A DNA stretch of 64,000 nucleotides, from positions 244,776-308,775 of the forward strand of contig NZ_JAMXKF010000007.1 in the NCBI RefSeq assembly GCF_024220585.1. The letters are read 5' to 3'. The notes beneath the pieces were generated by a model. The model searched no databases and was not told where the DNA came from. It saw nothing but the letters and a program-made list of their open reading frames with translations. Of the stretch, positions 34,855 through 44,070 are shown one piece after another. The position numbers were made by a program, and so were the translations under genes. This DNA comes from Dyadobacter diqingensis. Its GTDB lineage: Bacteria; Bacteroidota; Bacteroidia; Cytophagales; Spirosomataceae. How positions within the stretch are numbered: position 1 is the first letter of the stretch; each line of letters begins with the position of its first letter.

Positions 34855-36258
34855 TCAACTGATCTGATATTCCGGCAAGCCCATAATGGCCAGCGTAAGC
34901 TTTTTGATCCGTTCCGTCCTGTCTGTTATTCCCGCATTTTTGTTAACTACCAATGCCATCACAGAAGCAGCCGGTGGCAACGCCAGCAAAGTGCCAGCCA
35001 GCGAGTCAGGTAATTTTTCGTCAGAAATTTCCTCAAAATATTTCACCCATTTCCCCCAATCTATCCTGACCCTGGTATTCTCCCCACTTCGCCTCACAAA
35101 CTGATCATTGACATCACCGCTATCCTTCGCCTTCACATTTTGAGTAGCGACACCAAACATCAGATTAGGCAACTGCATTCTGAATAGCAGACTTGAACTG
35201 TCAATCCAGTTACGACCTCCCGGCCAACCGGCTACGTTGGGAGGATAAAACAATACTTGTCCGAGAACTTTCTGGATGTATAAAACCGGTTCCTTTTCAA
35301 TAAAATCAGCTCCCAAAGTCCGTTGAATTCCGATTAGCAGCTCAACCGGAGACTTAATCAACAAGGTTTTGGGGGAATTTTCGTAGAACCATTTTGAGGT
35401 AAAAATATTGTGCATCAGCTTGCCGATGTCGTAACCGGATCTGTAAAAATCATCCGCAAGTTCAGTGATGTTTCGCTCGTCAGGAGTTTCACTGACAAAA
35501 CTCTTATAAATTTTGGTTGTGATAAACCTGGCCGTCTGCTTCTGTTCCAATAAAATCCTGATAATATCTTCTCCCTGGAAATTCCCGGTCTTGCCCAGAA
35601 AAATTTTCCCATCAGAATCATGCAAACGCTCCCTGAATTGAAATTGCTCATTCAAATCAAAACCCCAGCCAGTAAAAGCTCTGGCACCTTCCCTCACGTC
35701 CTTTTCTGTATAATTTCCACGCCCCAATGTGAATAATTCCATGACTTCACGGGCAAAATTTTCATTTGGTTTATTTTTCCTGTTTTGCTGGTTATTCAAA
35801 AATTGCAGCATCGCAGGTTCTTTGGAAACGGCCATGAGTAAATCGCCGAAATTACCCAACGCATTTTTTCTGATCGTGTTAAGATAACTTTGGACAAAGG
35901 CCGCGTTTTGAACGCGACAAGCGAAATGTCCATGCCAGAAAAGTGACATTCTTTCACGCAGGGCCGTTTTTCCGTCTGCCATTGCGGACATCCATGCGAC
36001 GTTAAGTGCACGGATATCTTCCCGATTTTTTTTCATCCGGTCCTTCTTCGTCACCTCGTTATCACCGGCCATTATCGCTTCTTTGACCCCGGTTTTTTCC
36101 GTTTCCTTGCTGACGATCTCGATCGGCGTGAAAGGTTTACTTTCAATAAAAAGCTTTGAAACTGCTTTCCTGATTGATATATCCTTTTCCGGCAAACCTC
36201 CCAATCCGGCCCTTCTGTACAGATGCAGTAAGTTATTGTTATTCAAGGCATCCTTCAT
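34855..36258 (-). CDS. DUF1800 family protein
   Basis: 467 residues, mostly helical. Typical DUF1800 features: LYRRAGLGG (near 14-22), ERMSLFWHGHFA (about 107-118), NFAREVMELFTLGRGNYTEKDVREGARAFTGW (about 165-195), and PPNVAGWPGGRNWIDSSSLLFR (about 338-360). First gene of a two-gene operon with the DUF1501 protein. No clear signal peptide. Function not established. A 190-bp AT-rich region with no gene separates it from the next, divergent gene. Confidence 0.88.
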   Translation of the reverse strand: MKDALNNNNLLHLYRRAGLGGLPEKDISIRKAVSKLFIESKPFTPIEIVSKETEKTGVKEAIMAGDNEVTKKDRMKKNREDIRALNVAWMSAMADGKTALRERMSLFWHGHFACRVQNAAFVQSYLNTIRKNALGNFGDLLMAVSKEPAMLQFLNNQQNRKNKPNENFAREVMELFTLGRGNYTEKDVREGARAFTGWGFDLNEQFQFRERLHDSDGKIFLGKTGNFQGEDIIRILLEQKQTARFITTKIYKSFVSETPDERNITELADDFYRSGYDIGKLMHNIFTSKWFYENSPKTLLIKSPVELLIGIQRTLGADFIEKEPVLYIQKVLGQVLFYPPNVAGWPGGRNWIDSSSLLFRMQLPNLMFGVATQNVKAKDSGDVNDQFVRRSGENTRVRIDWGKWVKYFEEISDEKLPDSLAGTLLALPPAASVMALVVNKNAGITDRTERIKKLTLAIMGLPEYQIS

Positions 36259-36502
36259 AGCAACGTTGTTTCCTTCTTCGACTTACCGCCAGGGAAAAGG
36301 TTTAAAACAAGGCATTAAATACCCAGAAATCCAGGGCAAGCAAACACACTGAGGCCCTGACTATTTTTTAACATTTTTTAAATGATAAATAGTATTAAAA
36401 TATCTTAAATTAAAAATTATTCAAGGAAATTTTCACGAGTTACCAGTAGTGTTTACAACCATTTTCATTTGTTATCAGTCTTCATTGAAAACCAGCATTA
36501 CT

Positions 36503-36931
36503 ATGAAAAAAATTTACATACTTCTTTTCACCAGCCTGATGCTGTCGGCCTGTCAGAAATCATCGGTCGATAAAAAAGAGGAAGGACTTATTCATTACAA
36601 GAAAATCGTTCCAATTAATGACGTACCGATAGCAACACTGACGTTTTTCGATGTTAATGACAGCCGCTGCCCGGAGGGGGGACAGTGTATCACGGCCGGA
36701 AACGCAAACATTGATCTGGCACTGGACGGTGTAACGACAGAAGGAAGGATAACCAAACACGTCAAAATGTGTCTGGGCGATTGCTCCAACTTTCAGCCGG
36801 ACACACTCGATGAAGCGTTTGCAGGATTAAAATACAGATTTATATTAAAAGCCGTCAATCCGTATCCAAAAGTCAACACGGCGAACAATAAACCTGCTTA
36901 CAATATTTCACTGGTTATTGAAAAGAAATAA
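36503..36931 (+). CDS. Small lipoprotein with DSRCP-Cys motif (first of two paralogs)
   Basis: 142 residues from the ATG at 36503 (MKKIYILLFTSLMLSACQKS); the frame is open further up to 36449, but the lipoprotein signal starts here. Lipobox LSAC with Cys17. The mature part is a single beta-rich domain with DSRCPEGGQCITAGNANI (about 51-68) and KMCLGDC (about 87-93): four to five Cys in a set pattern that suggest disulfides. The next gene is a clear paralog, starting 9 bp after its stop. Family common in Bacteroidota; function unknown. Confidence 0.8.
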   Translation: MKKIYILLFTSLMLSACQKSSVDKKEEGLIHYKKIVPINDVPIATLTFFDVNDSRCPEGGQCITAGNANIDLALDGVTTEGRITKHVKMCLGDCSNFQPDTLDEAFAGLKYRFILKAVNPYPKVNTANNKPAYNISLVIEKK

Positions 36932-36940
36932 ATCTTTAAG

Positions 36941-37384
36941 ATGATGTATAAATCAACCTGCTTCTTCTTGTTTATAGTCTTTTTGACATCTTGCAAAACT
37001 GAAAAGATATCACTAAAAGAAGGTACCCGGATATTTTATTACCAGCAGCCCGATTTAATGGATTCTAAAACACAAACATTGGTGACTTTAACGCAGGTAG
37101 AAGATGCCCGCTGTCCAGAAGATGTTGTTTGCATTTGGGCAGGATATGTTTCAGTGAATCTGGAATTTGATCTTCGGGAATTAAAAAAGAAACACAATTT
37201 AAAACTGTGTCTCGGTTGTCCGTCTTTAAAACCTGGCGATACACCGACTCCTGCTTATTCAGAAATAGATTTAGAAGGAACAAGATATCAAGTAAGCCTG
37301 CAATCCGTTAAACCAAACCCTAACACCAAAACGCCTCCTAAAAAGGAAGACTACGAAGTGTCCGTTCAAATAGAAAAGTTATAA
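36941..37384 (+). CDS. Small lipoprotein with DARCP-Cys motif (second of two paralogs)
   Basis: 147 residues. Lipobox LTSC with Cys18. Repeats the motif layout of the gene before it: DARCPEDVVCIWAGYVSV (about 56-73) and KLCLGCPSLKPGD (about 88-100). The two genes share little sequence outside these motifs, so the duplication is old. Co-transcribed with its paralog and followed at once by a bidirectional terminator. Periplasmic or outer-membrane attached; function unknown. Confidence 0.8.
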   Translation: MMYKSTCFFLFIVFLTSCKTEKISLKEGTRIFYYQQPDLMDSKTQTLVTLTQVEDARCPEDVVCIWAGYVSVNLEFDLRELKKKHNLKLCLGCPSLKPGDTPTPAYSEIDLEGTRYQVSLQSVKPNPNTKTPPKKEDYEVSVQIEKL

Positions 37385-37427
37385 AAATGGGGTTAACAAC
37401 GCCAAAAACGTCATTAACCCCCATTTA
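37385..37427. terminator. Bidirectional terminator
   Basis: AAATGGGGTTAA (from 37386) pairs with TTAACCCCCATTT (to 37426) with one bulge, between convergent genes. Confidence 0.75.
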
Positions 37428-37456
37428 AATTATTCGTAATTTTTCATTCTTAATTC

Positions 37457-39157
37457 TTAATTCTCTCCATCCCCTGCCAGCTTGCTCTTGCGGTAACCGT
37501 AGCTAAAATAGATTACAAGACCGATTGCAAGCCAGACCACAAAAATGAACCAGTTGGAGGCGCCAAGTTCGGTCATGAGGTAAAGATTTGTCAGGATTCC
37601 GGCAACAGGAAGCACCGAGAAATTGTATTTAAAACTCATTACCGACAAGGTTATCCAGGCAATCCAGAATATTATTGTCAGCAGTTTGTGTTCAAAAATT
37701 GCACCTATCGTTAACCCTTTCCACTCCGCTACAACGTTTTCGCCATAAAGCGCTAACCCTACGACAGCCACCAACAAACTGAATCCTACCAGAAATTTAC
37801 CGTTGATATACGGCACTCTGAATTTTGAACGCTCCGATATTCCTGAATGGTCCAGATAAAGCACGCCGCCACAGACCAGGATAAAGGCAAAAAAAGTACC
37901 GACGCTGGTTAGATCAACGAAGAAATCCATTTTGAAAAACAACGCAGGAATACCTACAACCAAACCGGTAACGATGGTTGCAAAAGATGGAGTTTGATAT
38001 TTCGGGTGGATTTTTGAAAACTTTTTCCATAGTAAACCGTCGCGGCTCATCGTCATCCAGATTCTTGGCTGTCCGAGCTGATACACAAGTAACGCACTGG
38101 TAATGGCAATTACAGAGCTTACGGAAATTAGGCCCGCCATAAAATCAAGACCAATATTTTGAAAAACAAAGGCCAGCGGATCGCTCACATTAAGCTCTTT
38201 ATAATTGACCATACCGGTTAGCACCAGTGTTATCAATACATACAAAACGGTGCAGATCAACAAACAATAGATCATCGCTTTGGGCATATCACGTTGCGGA
38301 TCCTTACACTCTTCCGCCGTCGTAGAAATGGAATCGAAACCGATAAAGGCAAAAAACACTGCTGCCACTCCACTTAATACACCTTTAACCCCGTTGGGAG
38401 CGAAAGGCGTCCAGTTCTCAGGTTTTACATAAAATGCTCCGGCAAAAATGACAAGCAATACCACGCCAATCTTCAAAGCCACCATGATGTTACTGGCCGT
38501 TCTTGATTCGCGGATACCGATATAAACCAGGCTCGTTACCAACGCCGTAATAAGTCCGGCTGGAAGATCAAGAATAAGATGAAAACCGCCGATAACCGGC
38601 GCGATTTCGTAGGCATGAGCAGCCAGTTTTTCGGCTCCGCTTAAAGAAGCAATGCCGCTGGTTTGCAATTTGGCAAAGGCATCAGCAGCCGAGCCCGGGT
38701 CAATGGTAAGATAACCGGGAATGACAATCCCGAAACCTTCCAGCATGCTGACAAAGTATTTAGACCAGGAAATGGCCACGACCATATTGGAAACTGCATA
38801 TTCGAGGATCAATGCCCAGCCGATAATCCACGCGAACAATTCTCCAAAAGCTACGTATGCATAAGTATAGGCGCTGCCGGATACGGGTACCGTACTGGCA
38901 AACTGCGCGTAAGAAAGTGCCGTAAAAACACAGGCGATTGCCGTAAAAACAAATAAAAGTGAAACCGCAGGGCCTCCATTATAACTTGCCAGTCCGATGG
39001 TGCTGAAAATACCCGCTCCAACGATGGCCGCTATTCCGAGGGAAACCAGATCGCGCACACCCAATATTTTGGCCAAACCGCCACCTTCATTCGCATGTGC
39101 ATCCAACAGGATCTGATCAACTGTTTTTTTACGAAATAGAGAAGCGTTTTTTTTCAT
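37457..39157 (-). CDS. APC-family amino acid permease (cationic amino acid transporter type)
   Basis: 566 residues with about 13 membrane helices, the last ones in LPVAGILTNLYLMTE and WFIFVVWLAIGLVIYFSYGY. N-terminal LGVRDLVSLGIAAIVGAGIFSTIG (about 33-56) is the substrate-binding GAGIF motif of APC permeases, and FFAFIGFDSISTTAEECKDPQRDMPKAMI (about 268-296) is the conserved loop of the CAT/YfnA branch. It should import an amino acid by proton or sodium symport. Substrate undefined. Single gene on this strand. Confidence 0.92.
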   Translation of the reverse strand: MKKNASLFRKKTVDQILLDAHANEGGGLAKILGVRDLVSLGIAAIVGAGIFSTIGLASYNGGPAVSLLFVFTAIACVFTALSYAQFASTVPVSGSAYTYAYVAFGELFAWIIGWALILEYAVSNMVVAISWSKYFVSMLEGFGIVIPGYLTIDPGSAADAFAKLQTSGIASLSGAEKLAAHAYEIAPVIGGFHLILDLPAGLITALVTSLVYIGIRESRTASNIMVALKIGVVLLVIFAGAFYVKPENWTPFAPNGVKGVLSGVAAVFFAFIGFDSISTTAEECKDPQRDMPKAMIYCLLICTVLYVLITLVLTGMVNYKELNVSDPLAFVFQNIGLDFMAGLISVSSVIAITSALLVYQLGQPRIWMTMSRDGLLWKKFSKIHPKYQTPSFATIVTGLVVGIPALFFKMDFFVDLTSVGTFFAFILVCGGVLYLDHSGISERSKFRVPYINGKFLVGFSLLVAVVGLALYGENVVAEWKGLTIGAIFEHKLLTIIFWIAWITLSVMSFKYNFSVLPVAGILTNLYLMTELGASNWFIFVVWLAIGLVIYFSYGYRKSKLAGDGEN

Positions 39158-39430
39158 TGGGTTTGAGATTACTGGCGAGTTTTTTTAGTTACATAAAAGC
39201 GAAAATACTGATATTCCTATATCATCATGGCATACAGCCAAAATTTGTTGAATTAATCATCCAATTTCCAGGGATAATTCCTTGTTTTTGGTTGTTCCTG
39301 TATCAAATTCAAAACATTCATTCGTTATCTGCCGGCAATGTGTTGAATAAGGGTTTCTCCCGGTTCGGTTGTCACAATTTAAGTTTATATTTACTGATAC
39401 TTCTTACCAAGCCCCGATTACGTATTCGTT

Positions 39431-40216
39431 ATGAAATGTGTACTGATTTCACCTCTTATCGTATCCATGTTTTTAAATAGTACGTTTGCGCAAACCGTAC
39501 TGTCCTACTCGACCGCGCAAGCGCATTCACATAACGACAACCGCCAGCTCAGACCTTTTTCAGAAGCCTACGACCAGCAATTCGGCTCTATTGAAACCGA
39601 TGTAATGTTAGAAAAGGGAAATCTTTACGCGATAAATAACGCTGTGGATGCATCGCCGTCGCGTATGCTCAACAAGTTATATCTGCAACCTGTTTCGGAG
39701 CAGATTGACAGAAATGCCGGTCAGATATACACCCAGCGGGATATTATGCTGCAACTCATTTTTGATTTGAAAACGCCTGCTGCCGAAACATTACCTGCGC
39801 TGATAAAAGAAATTGAAAAATTTAAAAACCTGACCGACCCGAACGGAACGTTCAAAATTGTTATCACAGGAAATATTCCTTCGCCCGACGCATTTGACCA
39901 ATATCCTTCCTATATTAGTTTCGAAGGTCTGCCTGATGCGGCATACACCCCGAAACAACTGGAACGTATTGCCCTCATCGGACAGTCATTTCAGAAGTAT
40001 ACCAGCTGGAATGGTGAAGGAGCATTGCCAAAAAATGACCGTAAATTAATCAACAAGGTCGTTCAAAAGGCACATGAGATGGGGAAAAAAATCCGTTTTC
40101 GTGACGCGCCTGACAATATCAATACCTGGAAGATTATGATGGGCCTTCAGGTTGACTATCTGGATACCGGAAAAGTAATACAAATGGGGGATTATCTGCG
40201 TACCGCACCACGCTGA
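39431..40216 (+). CDS. PI-PLC-like / glycerophosphodiester phosphodiesterase family protein, exported
   Basis: 261 residues. Signal peptide (to about residue 21, FAQ), so periplasmic. The start of the mature part, AHSHNDNRQLRPFSEAYDQQFGSIETDV, has the HxHND...GSIExD catalytic signature of the PLC-like TIM-barrel phosphodiesterases. One catalytic His lies in HSHND, and Glu/Asp in IETD would bind metal. The C-terminal half keeps the family's RFRDAPDN. It may split glycerophosphodiesters or cyclic inositol phosphates; the substrate is not fixed. 78 bp upstream of an ethanolamine-type permease on the same strand. Confidence 0.82.
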   Translation: MKCVLISPLIVSMFLNSTFAQTVLSYSTAQAHSHNDNRQLRPFSEAYDQQFGSIETDVMLEKGNLYAINNAVDASPSRMLNKLYLQPVSEQIDRNAGQIYTQRDIMLQLIFDLKTPAAETLPALIKEIEKFKNLTDPNGTFKIVITGNIPSPDAFDQYPSYISFEGLPDAAYTPKQLERIALIGQSFQKYTSWNGEGALPKNDRKLINKVVQKAHEMGKKIRFRDAPDNINTWKIMMGLQVDYLDTGKVIQMGDYLRTAPR

Positions 40217-40294
40217 CAAATTAAATCCCAACACAAATAGGCCGAATAAAGATTTTATAAGTAATATTTAAAATTCTACCTAAATCATTCGTGC

Positions 40295-41599
40295 ATGTCT
40301 CAAGACCAGGTTGTTGCGCTTAAAAAAGTATTGAAACCCATACATCTTTGGGCAATTGCAGTGGGGCTGGTTATTTCCGGTGAATACTTTGGGTGGAATT
40401 ATGGCTGGGGCGTGTCCGGAACCATCGGTTTTTTAATTGCCACGCTGCTTGTTACGGTCATGTACGTAACCTTTATTTTCAGTTTTACCGAACTGACCAC
40501 CTCGATCCCCCAGGCTGGCGGTCCTTTTGCATATGCCCACCGGGCGTTTGGCTGGTGGGGCGGGCTTATTGCAGGTTATGCCACACTCGTCGAGTTTCTT
40601 ATCGCACCTCCGGCCATCGCATTTGCTTTGGGGAGTTATACACATTTCCTCTATCCGTCGGTTACCGTGCTGGAAACCGCCTTTGCCTGTTATGTGATCT
40701 TTATCGGAATCAACATGCTGGGAATCAAAGAATCTGCTTTATTTTCCCTGGTAGTTACCTTGCTGGCCGTGGGTGAGTTGCTTTTATACGTTGGTATCAT
40801 ATCTCCGCATTTTTCCTACGAAACCTTTGTCACCGACCCCATGCCTTTTGGCTGGCAGGGAGTTTTCGCAGCGCTGCCTTTTGCCATCTGGTTTTATCTG
40901 GCTATCGAAGGCGTGGCCATGGTGGCAGAGGAAGTAGAAGACCCCAAACGTACCATCTCAAAAGGTTATATCCTCGGCATACTAACGCTGGTGGTTCTGG
41001 CACTTGCCGTTATGATTTTCACCGGTGGCATTGCGCATTGGAAACTGTTAAGCACCATCGATTATCCCCTGCCGGCAGCGCTCGGCATCGTGTTAGGCCG
41101 TGACAATAGCTGGACCCAGCTTTTTGCAAGTCTGGGCCTCTTCGGACTTGTCGCTTCTTTCCATGGGACCATCATCGGTTATTCCCGTCAGATCTTCGCC
41201 CTGGCACGCAGCGGCTACCTTCCTTCTTTCTTAGGGCAGGTCAATTCCCGTTTTCAAACCCCGCATTGGGCCCTGCTGACCGGTGGATTTATTGGCTGTC
41301 TTGCGTTAAGTCTCGGAACCACCGATCAGGTTATTATTCTGGCAGCGCTTGGCGCCGTGGTCATGTACATTATCAGTATGGCCGCTCTGTTTGTGTTGCG
41401 AAAAAAAGAGCCAGATCTGGATCGCCCTTTTATTGTTCCGGCCTATCCCTATTTTCCGTTGATCGCCCTTATCCTGTCAGTCGTTTGCCTGATCGCCATC
41501 GTCTGGTACAACCTGCTTTTAAGCCTTTGGTTCTTTGGCGGACTGGTTTTATTGGCGGTTGTATTTGTTTTAACAGGAAAGCATAAAAATCTAAATTAA
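40295..41599 (+). CDS. eat: Ethanolamine permease-like APC transporter
   Basis: 434 residues, about 12 helices. N-terminal LKPIHLWAIAVGLVISGEYFGWNYGW (about 13-38) and FTELTTSIPQAGGPFAYAHRAFG (about 63-85) are hallmarks of the ethanolamine permease branch. It should import ethanolamine across the inner membrane. The usual partner genes for the ammonia lyase (eutB, eutC) are not next to it: a tRNA gene and the P450 operon follow instead. The upstream phosphodiesterase could supply ethanolamine from glycerophosphoethanolamine, which is inference. Confidence 0.85.
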   Translation: MSQDQVVALKKVLKPIHLWAIAVGLVISGEYFGWNYGWGVSGTIGFLIATLLVTVMYVTFIFSFTELTTSIPQAGGPFAYAHRAFGWWGGLIAGYATLVEFLIAPPAIAFALGSYTHFLYPSVTVLETAFACYVIFIGINMLGIKESALFSLVVTLLAVGELLLYVGIISPHFSYETFVTDPMPFGWQGVFAALPFAIWFYLAIEGVAMVAEEVEDPKRTISKGYILGILTLVVLALAVMIFTGGIAHWKLLSTIDYPLPAALGIVLGRDNSWTQLFASLGLFGLVASFHGTIIGYSRQIFALARSGYLPSFLGQVNSRFQTPHWALLTGGFIGCLALSLGTTDQVIILAALGAVVMYIISMAALFVLRKKEPDLDRPFIVPAYPYFPLIALILSVVCLIAIVWYNLLLSLWFFGGLVLLAVVFVLTGKHKNLN

Positions 41600-41625
41600 T
41601 AATTGTATTTTACAGTTACTTTCCC

Positions 41626-41698
41626 GACTCCGTAGCTCAGCTGGTAGAGCAACAGACTCTTAATCTGTGGGTCCTGAGTTCGAACCTCAGCGGGGTCA
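41626..41698 (+). tRNA. tRNA-Lys(CTT)
   Basis: 73 nt folding into a full cloverleaf: acceptor GACTCCG/CGGGGTC with one T-G pair, D arm GCTC...GAGC, anticodon stem ACAGA/TCTGT with loop CTCTTAA (anticodon CTT), T arm CTGAG-TTCGAAC-CTCAG, discriminator A. CCA is not fully encoded (ACCT). It marks the border between the permease genes and the AT-rich P450 operon. Confidence 0.97.
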
Positions 41699-41784
41699 CC
41701 TCAGTTAAAGACTTAACACTCTGATAATTAAAAAATTACACCACAATAATTTTCTTATTTCAAATAAAGGTTTACGCTACCGTC

Positions 41785-42708
41785 TCAAAATTGACTTCCC
41801 ATCGTACGAACGATATCTTTATACAACTCTAACGTGTGAAGGTAAGCTCCCTTGGAATTGAGATGATTTAAATCCCTAAGAAAAGAATCACTATGAATTT
41901 TTTCCAGGAAACCTTTTGGGTAAATCCACTTATCTGCTGTCGGGATATGATTGTAAATGGCTATCGTTTGGCTTCGCTCGCTTGGTTTTTCAATTGTCAC
42001 CGATAAAATGAATTTCACTTTGATATGTTTTTTTTTACCTTTCTCAACCAATTCACCGAGCATATCAAGGTATTTTTGTTGGAAAATAGTCAATTCACCC
42101 GGAGCCGATCTTAGATCGTTTTGAGTAATAATTGATGAGGAACCACCGTGAAAATTAATATTGTCTTCCTGATATTCAATTTCGTTCAAGACCGCTTTTT
42201 CGTCAGCAAAACTATTTTTCACTTCTACTCTATAATTGAAAGTTTGCAAAATCAATTCATCTAGTTCCGCAAATGAAAATCTTAACGCAAAATGTTTTTT
42301 TAGTATTTCCAGATATTCATTCAACGAATAAAAATATTGGTGCTGAATAGGCGGAGTTATCAGTAGATCGGAAAGTTCTACATATATAACGCTATTTTCA
42401 GGCGAAATTTCAATCAGCTTTTCTGCCATTCGGCAATTAAACAGAATACTGGATCTTGTATTGCCGAGGTTATAGAATTCTATTGTCCCATCAATTTTTT
42501 CTAGTTGATCTGTTACTATTCCTACCCTAGTTCTACTGGAACCTACAAAAAATATCTTTGGTGCTGATTTACTATGGCTTCCTATATATTTTAACAAATT
42601 CTTGGAAGGGTCACTGTATGACCTTGTCTTTATTATCAATGTAAATATTAATAATATTATCGTCAGCAATATAAACTTGCAAATGGATTTTCCTATACCC
42701 TTTTCCAT
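41785..42708 (-). CDS. SGNH/DltD-like protein, probable acyltransferase partner of MBOAT
   Basis: 307 residues. One N-terminal membrane helix (about 10-27) and a periplasmic domain with SGNH-hydrolase features: FFVGSSRTRVGI (Ser57 in the GSS position of DltD-type proteins), Asn in YNLGNTRSS, and DLNHLNSKG (Asp279, His282) as the Asp-x-x-His block near the end. This is the pattern of DltD/AlgJ-like partners, which complete acyl transfer started by an MBOAT protein. It is 2 bp after the MBOAT gene and last in a four-gene operon. AT-rich. No family name beyond this; an inactive scaffold is possible. Confidence 0.7.
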   Translation of the reverse strand: MEKGIGKSICKFILLTIILLIFTLIIKTRSYSDPSKNLLKYIGSHSKSAPKIFFVGSSRTRVGIVTDQLEKIDGTIEFYNLGNTRSSILFNCRMAEKLIEISPENSVIYVELSDLLITPPIQHQYFYSLNEYLEILKKHFALRFSFAELDELILQTFNYRVEVKNSFADEKAVLNEIEYQEDNINFHGGSSSIITQNDLRSAPGELTIFQQKYLDMLGELVEKGKKKHIKVKFILSVTIEKPSERSQTIAIYNHIPTADKWIYPKGFLEKIHSDSFLRDLNHLNSKGAYLHTLELYKDIVRTMGSQF

Positions 42709-42710
42709 TC

Positions 42711-44066
42711 CTAAAAACGGACGTAATAAGCATCATTACTCGTCGGTATCCCCATAATGACAATGAGCAAAATTAGTGACACATAGAAACACCATCTTGT
42801 AGAGACATTTAAAGAACTAACATATTCATCAATTCTTTTTTCTCCCGCTTTCCGGTTAACCAGATCCATCAAAACAAAAAGAGGTAAAATGTAAATAAAT
42901 TGTTTCATCACAACCCAATCGTAGGGAATTTGCCAATGACTAAATGAGAACAGGCTTTTCATCGAACCAGCCAGGTCATTCGTTCTAAAAATAACAGCCA
43001 GAAATGACGCTATCGTGATATGATAAACAATCCCCAGCGGTCCTTTTAGATTGTTGGGTACAGAGGAAAAATAAGGCCTCACCTGATTCTCCGTCAGTAT
43101 CCAACACGCGTTTAGCATTCCCCAAATCAGAAATTTAATAGATAACTCATGCCATACGCCTATCAAAACAAAGGTCAATATCATTAAAATATTGTTTTGC
43201 CATTTTGTTCTGAAATACCTACTTAGAGGGTAGAAGAAATAATCCCGGAACCAATGATTAAGCGTGACATGCCAACCCGCCCAAAAATGTTTTCTGGAAT
43301 GAGATGCATAAACCTGATTTCTGAAATTCGATTTCAGTTTTATTCCAAATGTCTGAGATACTCCTTGAAAAATATCTACATAAGAGCTGAAATCACAATA
43401 CAAGTATAAAAAAAAAGCGAAACCCCCAATGTAAACATAGACTCCCTGATAGGTTACTCTGTCATTGAAAATAGTTTCCACAATAATATTTAACCTCTGA
43501 GCCAATACCCAATGCTTAAAACATCCCCACAAAACCAGCCTGAAACCATTTGAGAAATTTAGATTGTTCAAAGAAATATTTTCTTTGAACTGTCTTGCAA
43601 CCTCTCGATATCTATGCAATGGGCCAATAAAAATATAGGGCAAGTAGATTAAATATAATAAGAACAAACAGAAATTAGTCTCCGGCTTTAGATATCCCTT
43701 TTTTATATCAAACAAATAGCTTAATCCATTAAAGCTTATATAAGAAATGCCTATCAGTTTAAAATAGTCATTGATTTGTAATTTTGAGGTGAAATAAATT
43801 TTGTCAATAAGTAACGGTGTCAGACAAAGAAATATAATAGCGAAATAATGTATTTTACCAGGCAGTTTCTCAATATGTTTTCCTGATATAAAAACAAGCA
43901 CCGAAAAGGCAATGAGAACAAAAAATGCCAGTTTTGCAATTGATAAGTAAAATATCAGGCTTAGAATCAGTAAAACATAGTATCTCTTTTGATGCTCCGA
44001 GAAAAGATAAAGCCCTATAATGCCTAATAAAAGAAAGAAAAATAGCAGAGAAAAATTAATAAACAT
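42711..44066 (-). CDS. MBOAT acyltransferase (DltB/AlgI family)
   Basis: 451 residues with about 11 membrane helices. Family marks: IGPLHRYREV (148-157), YCDFSSYVDI (223-232), RKHFWAGWHVTLNHWFRDYFFYPL with His266 (258-281), and the invariant catalytic His306 in GVWHELSIKFLIWG. MBOAT proteins of the DltB/AlgI group pass acyl groups across the inner membrane from a cytoplasmic donor (in Dlt, a carrier protein) to an envelope glycan. Here an acyl carrier protein gene is in the same operon. 4 bp after the P450 gene and 2 bp before the SGNH gene. Confidence 0.9.
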   Translation of the reverse strand: MFINFSLLFFFLLLGIIGLYLFSEHQKRYYVLLILSLIFYLSIAKLAFFVLIAFSVLVFISGKHIEKLPGKIHYFAIIFLCLTPLLIDKIYFTSKLQINDYFKLIGISYISFNGLSYLFDIKKGYLKPETNFCLFLLYLIYLPYIFIGPLHRYREVARQFKENISLNNLNFSNGFRLVLWGCFKHWVLAQRLNIIVETIFNDRVTYQGVYVYIGGFAFFLYLYCDFSSYVDIFQGVSQTFGIKLKSNFRNQVYASHSRKHFWAGWHVTLNHWFRDYFFYPLSRYFRTKWQNNILMILTFVLIGVWHELSIKFLIWGMLNACWILTENQVRPYFSSVPNNLKGPLGIVYHITIASFLAVIFRTNDLAGSMKSLFSFSHWQIPYDWVVMKQFIYILPLFVLMDLVNRKAGEKRIDEYVSSLNVSTRWCFYVSLILLIVIMGIPTSNDAYYVRF

Positions 44067-44070
44067 ACTA

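Noticed and set aside
41626..41700. tRNA-Lys 3' end as an attachment site with a second copy
   Set aside because: No repeat of the T-arm or acceptor end was found up to 48 kb, and no integrase gene is present.
41755..41767. Terminator hairpin (TTATTT-C-AAATAA) for the P450 operon
   Set aside because: The stem is short, all A/T and has a one-base loop; not credible as a terminator.
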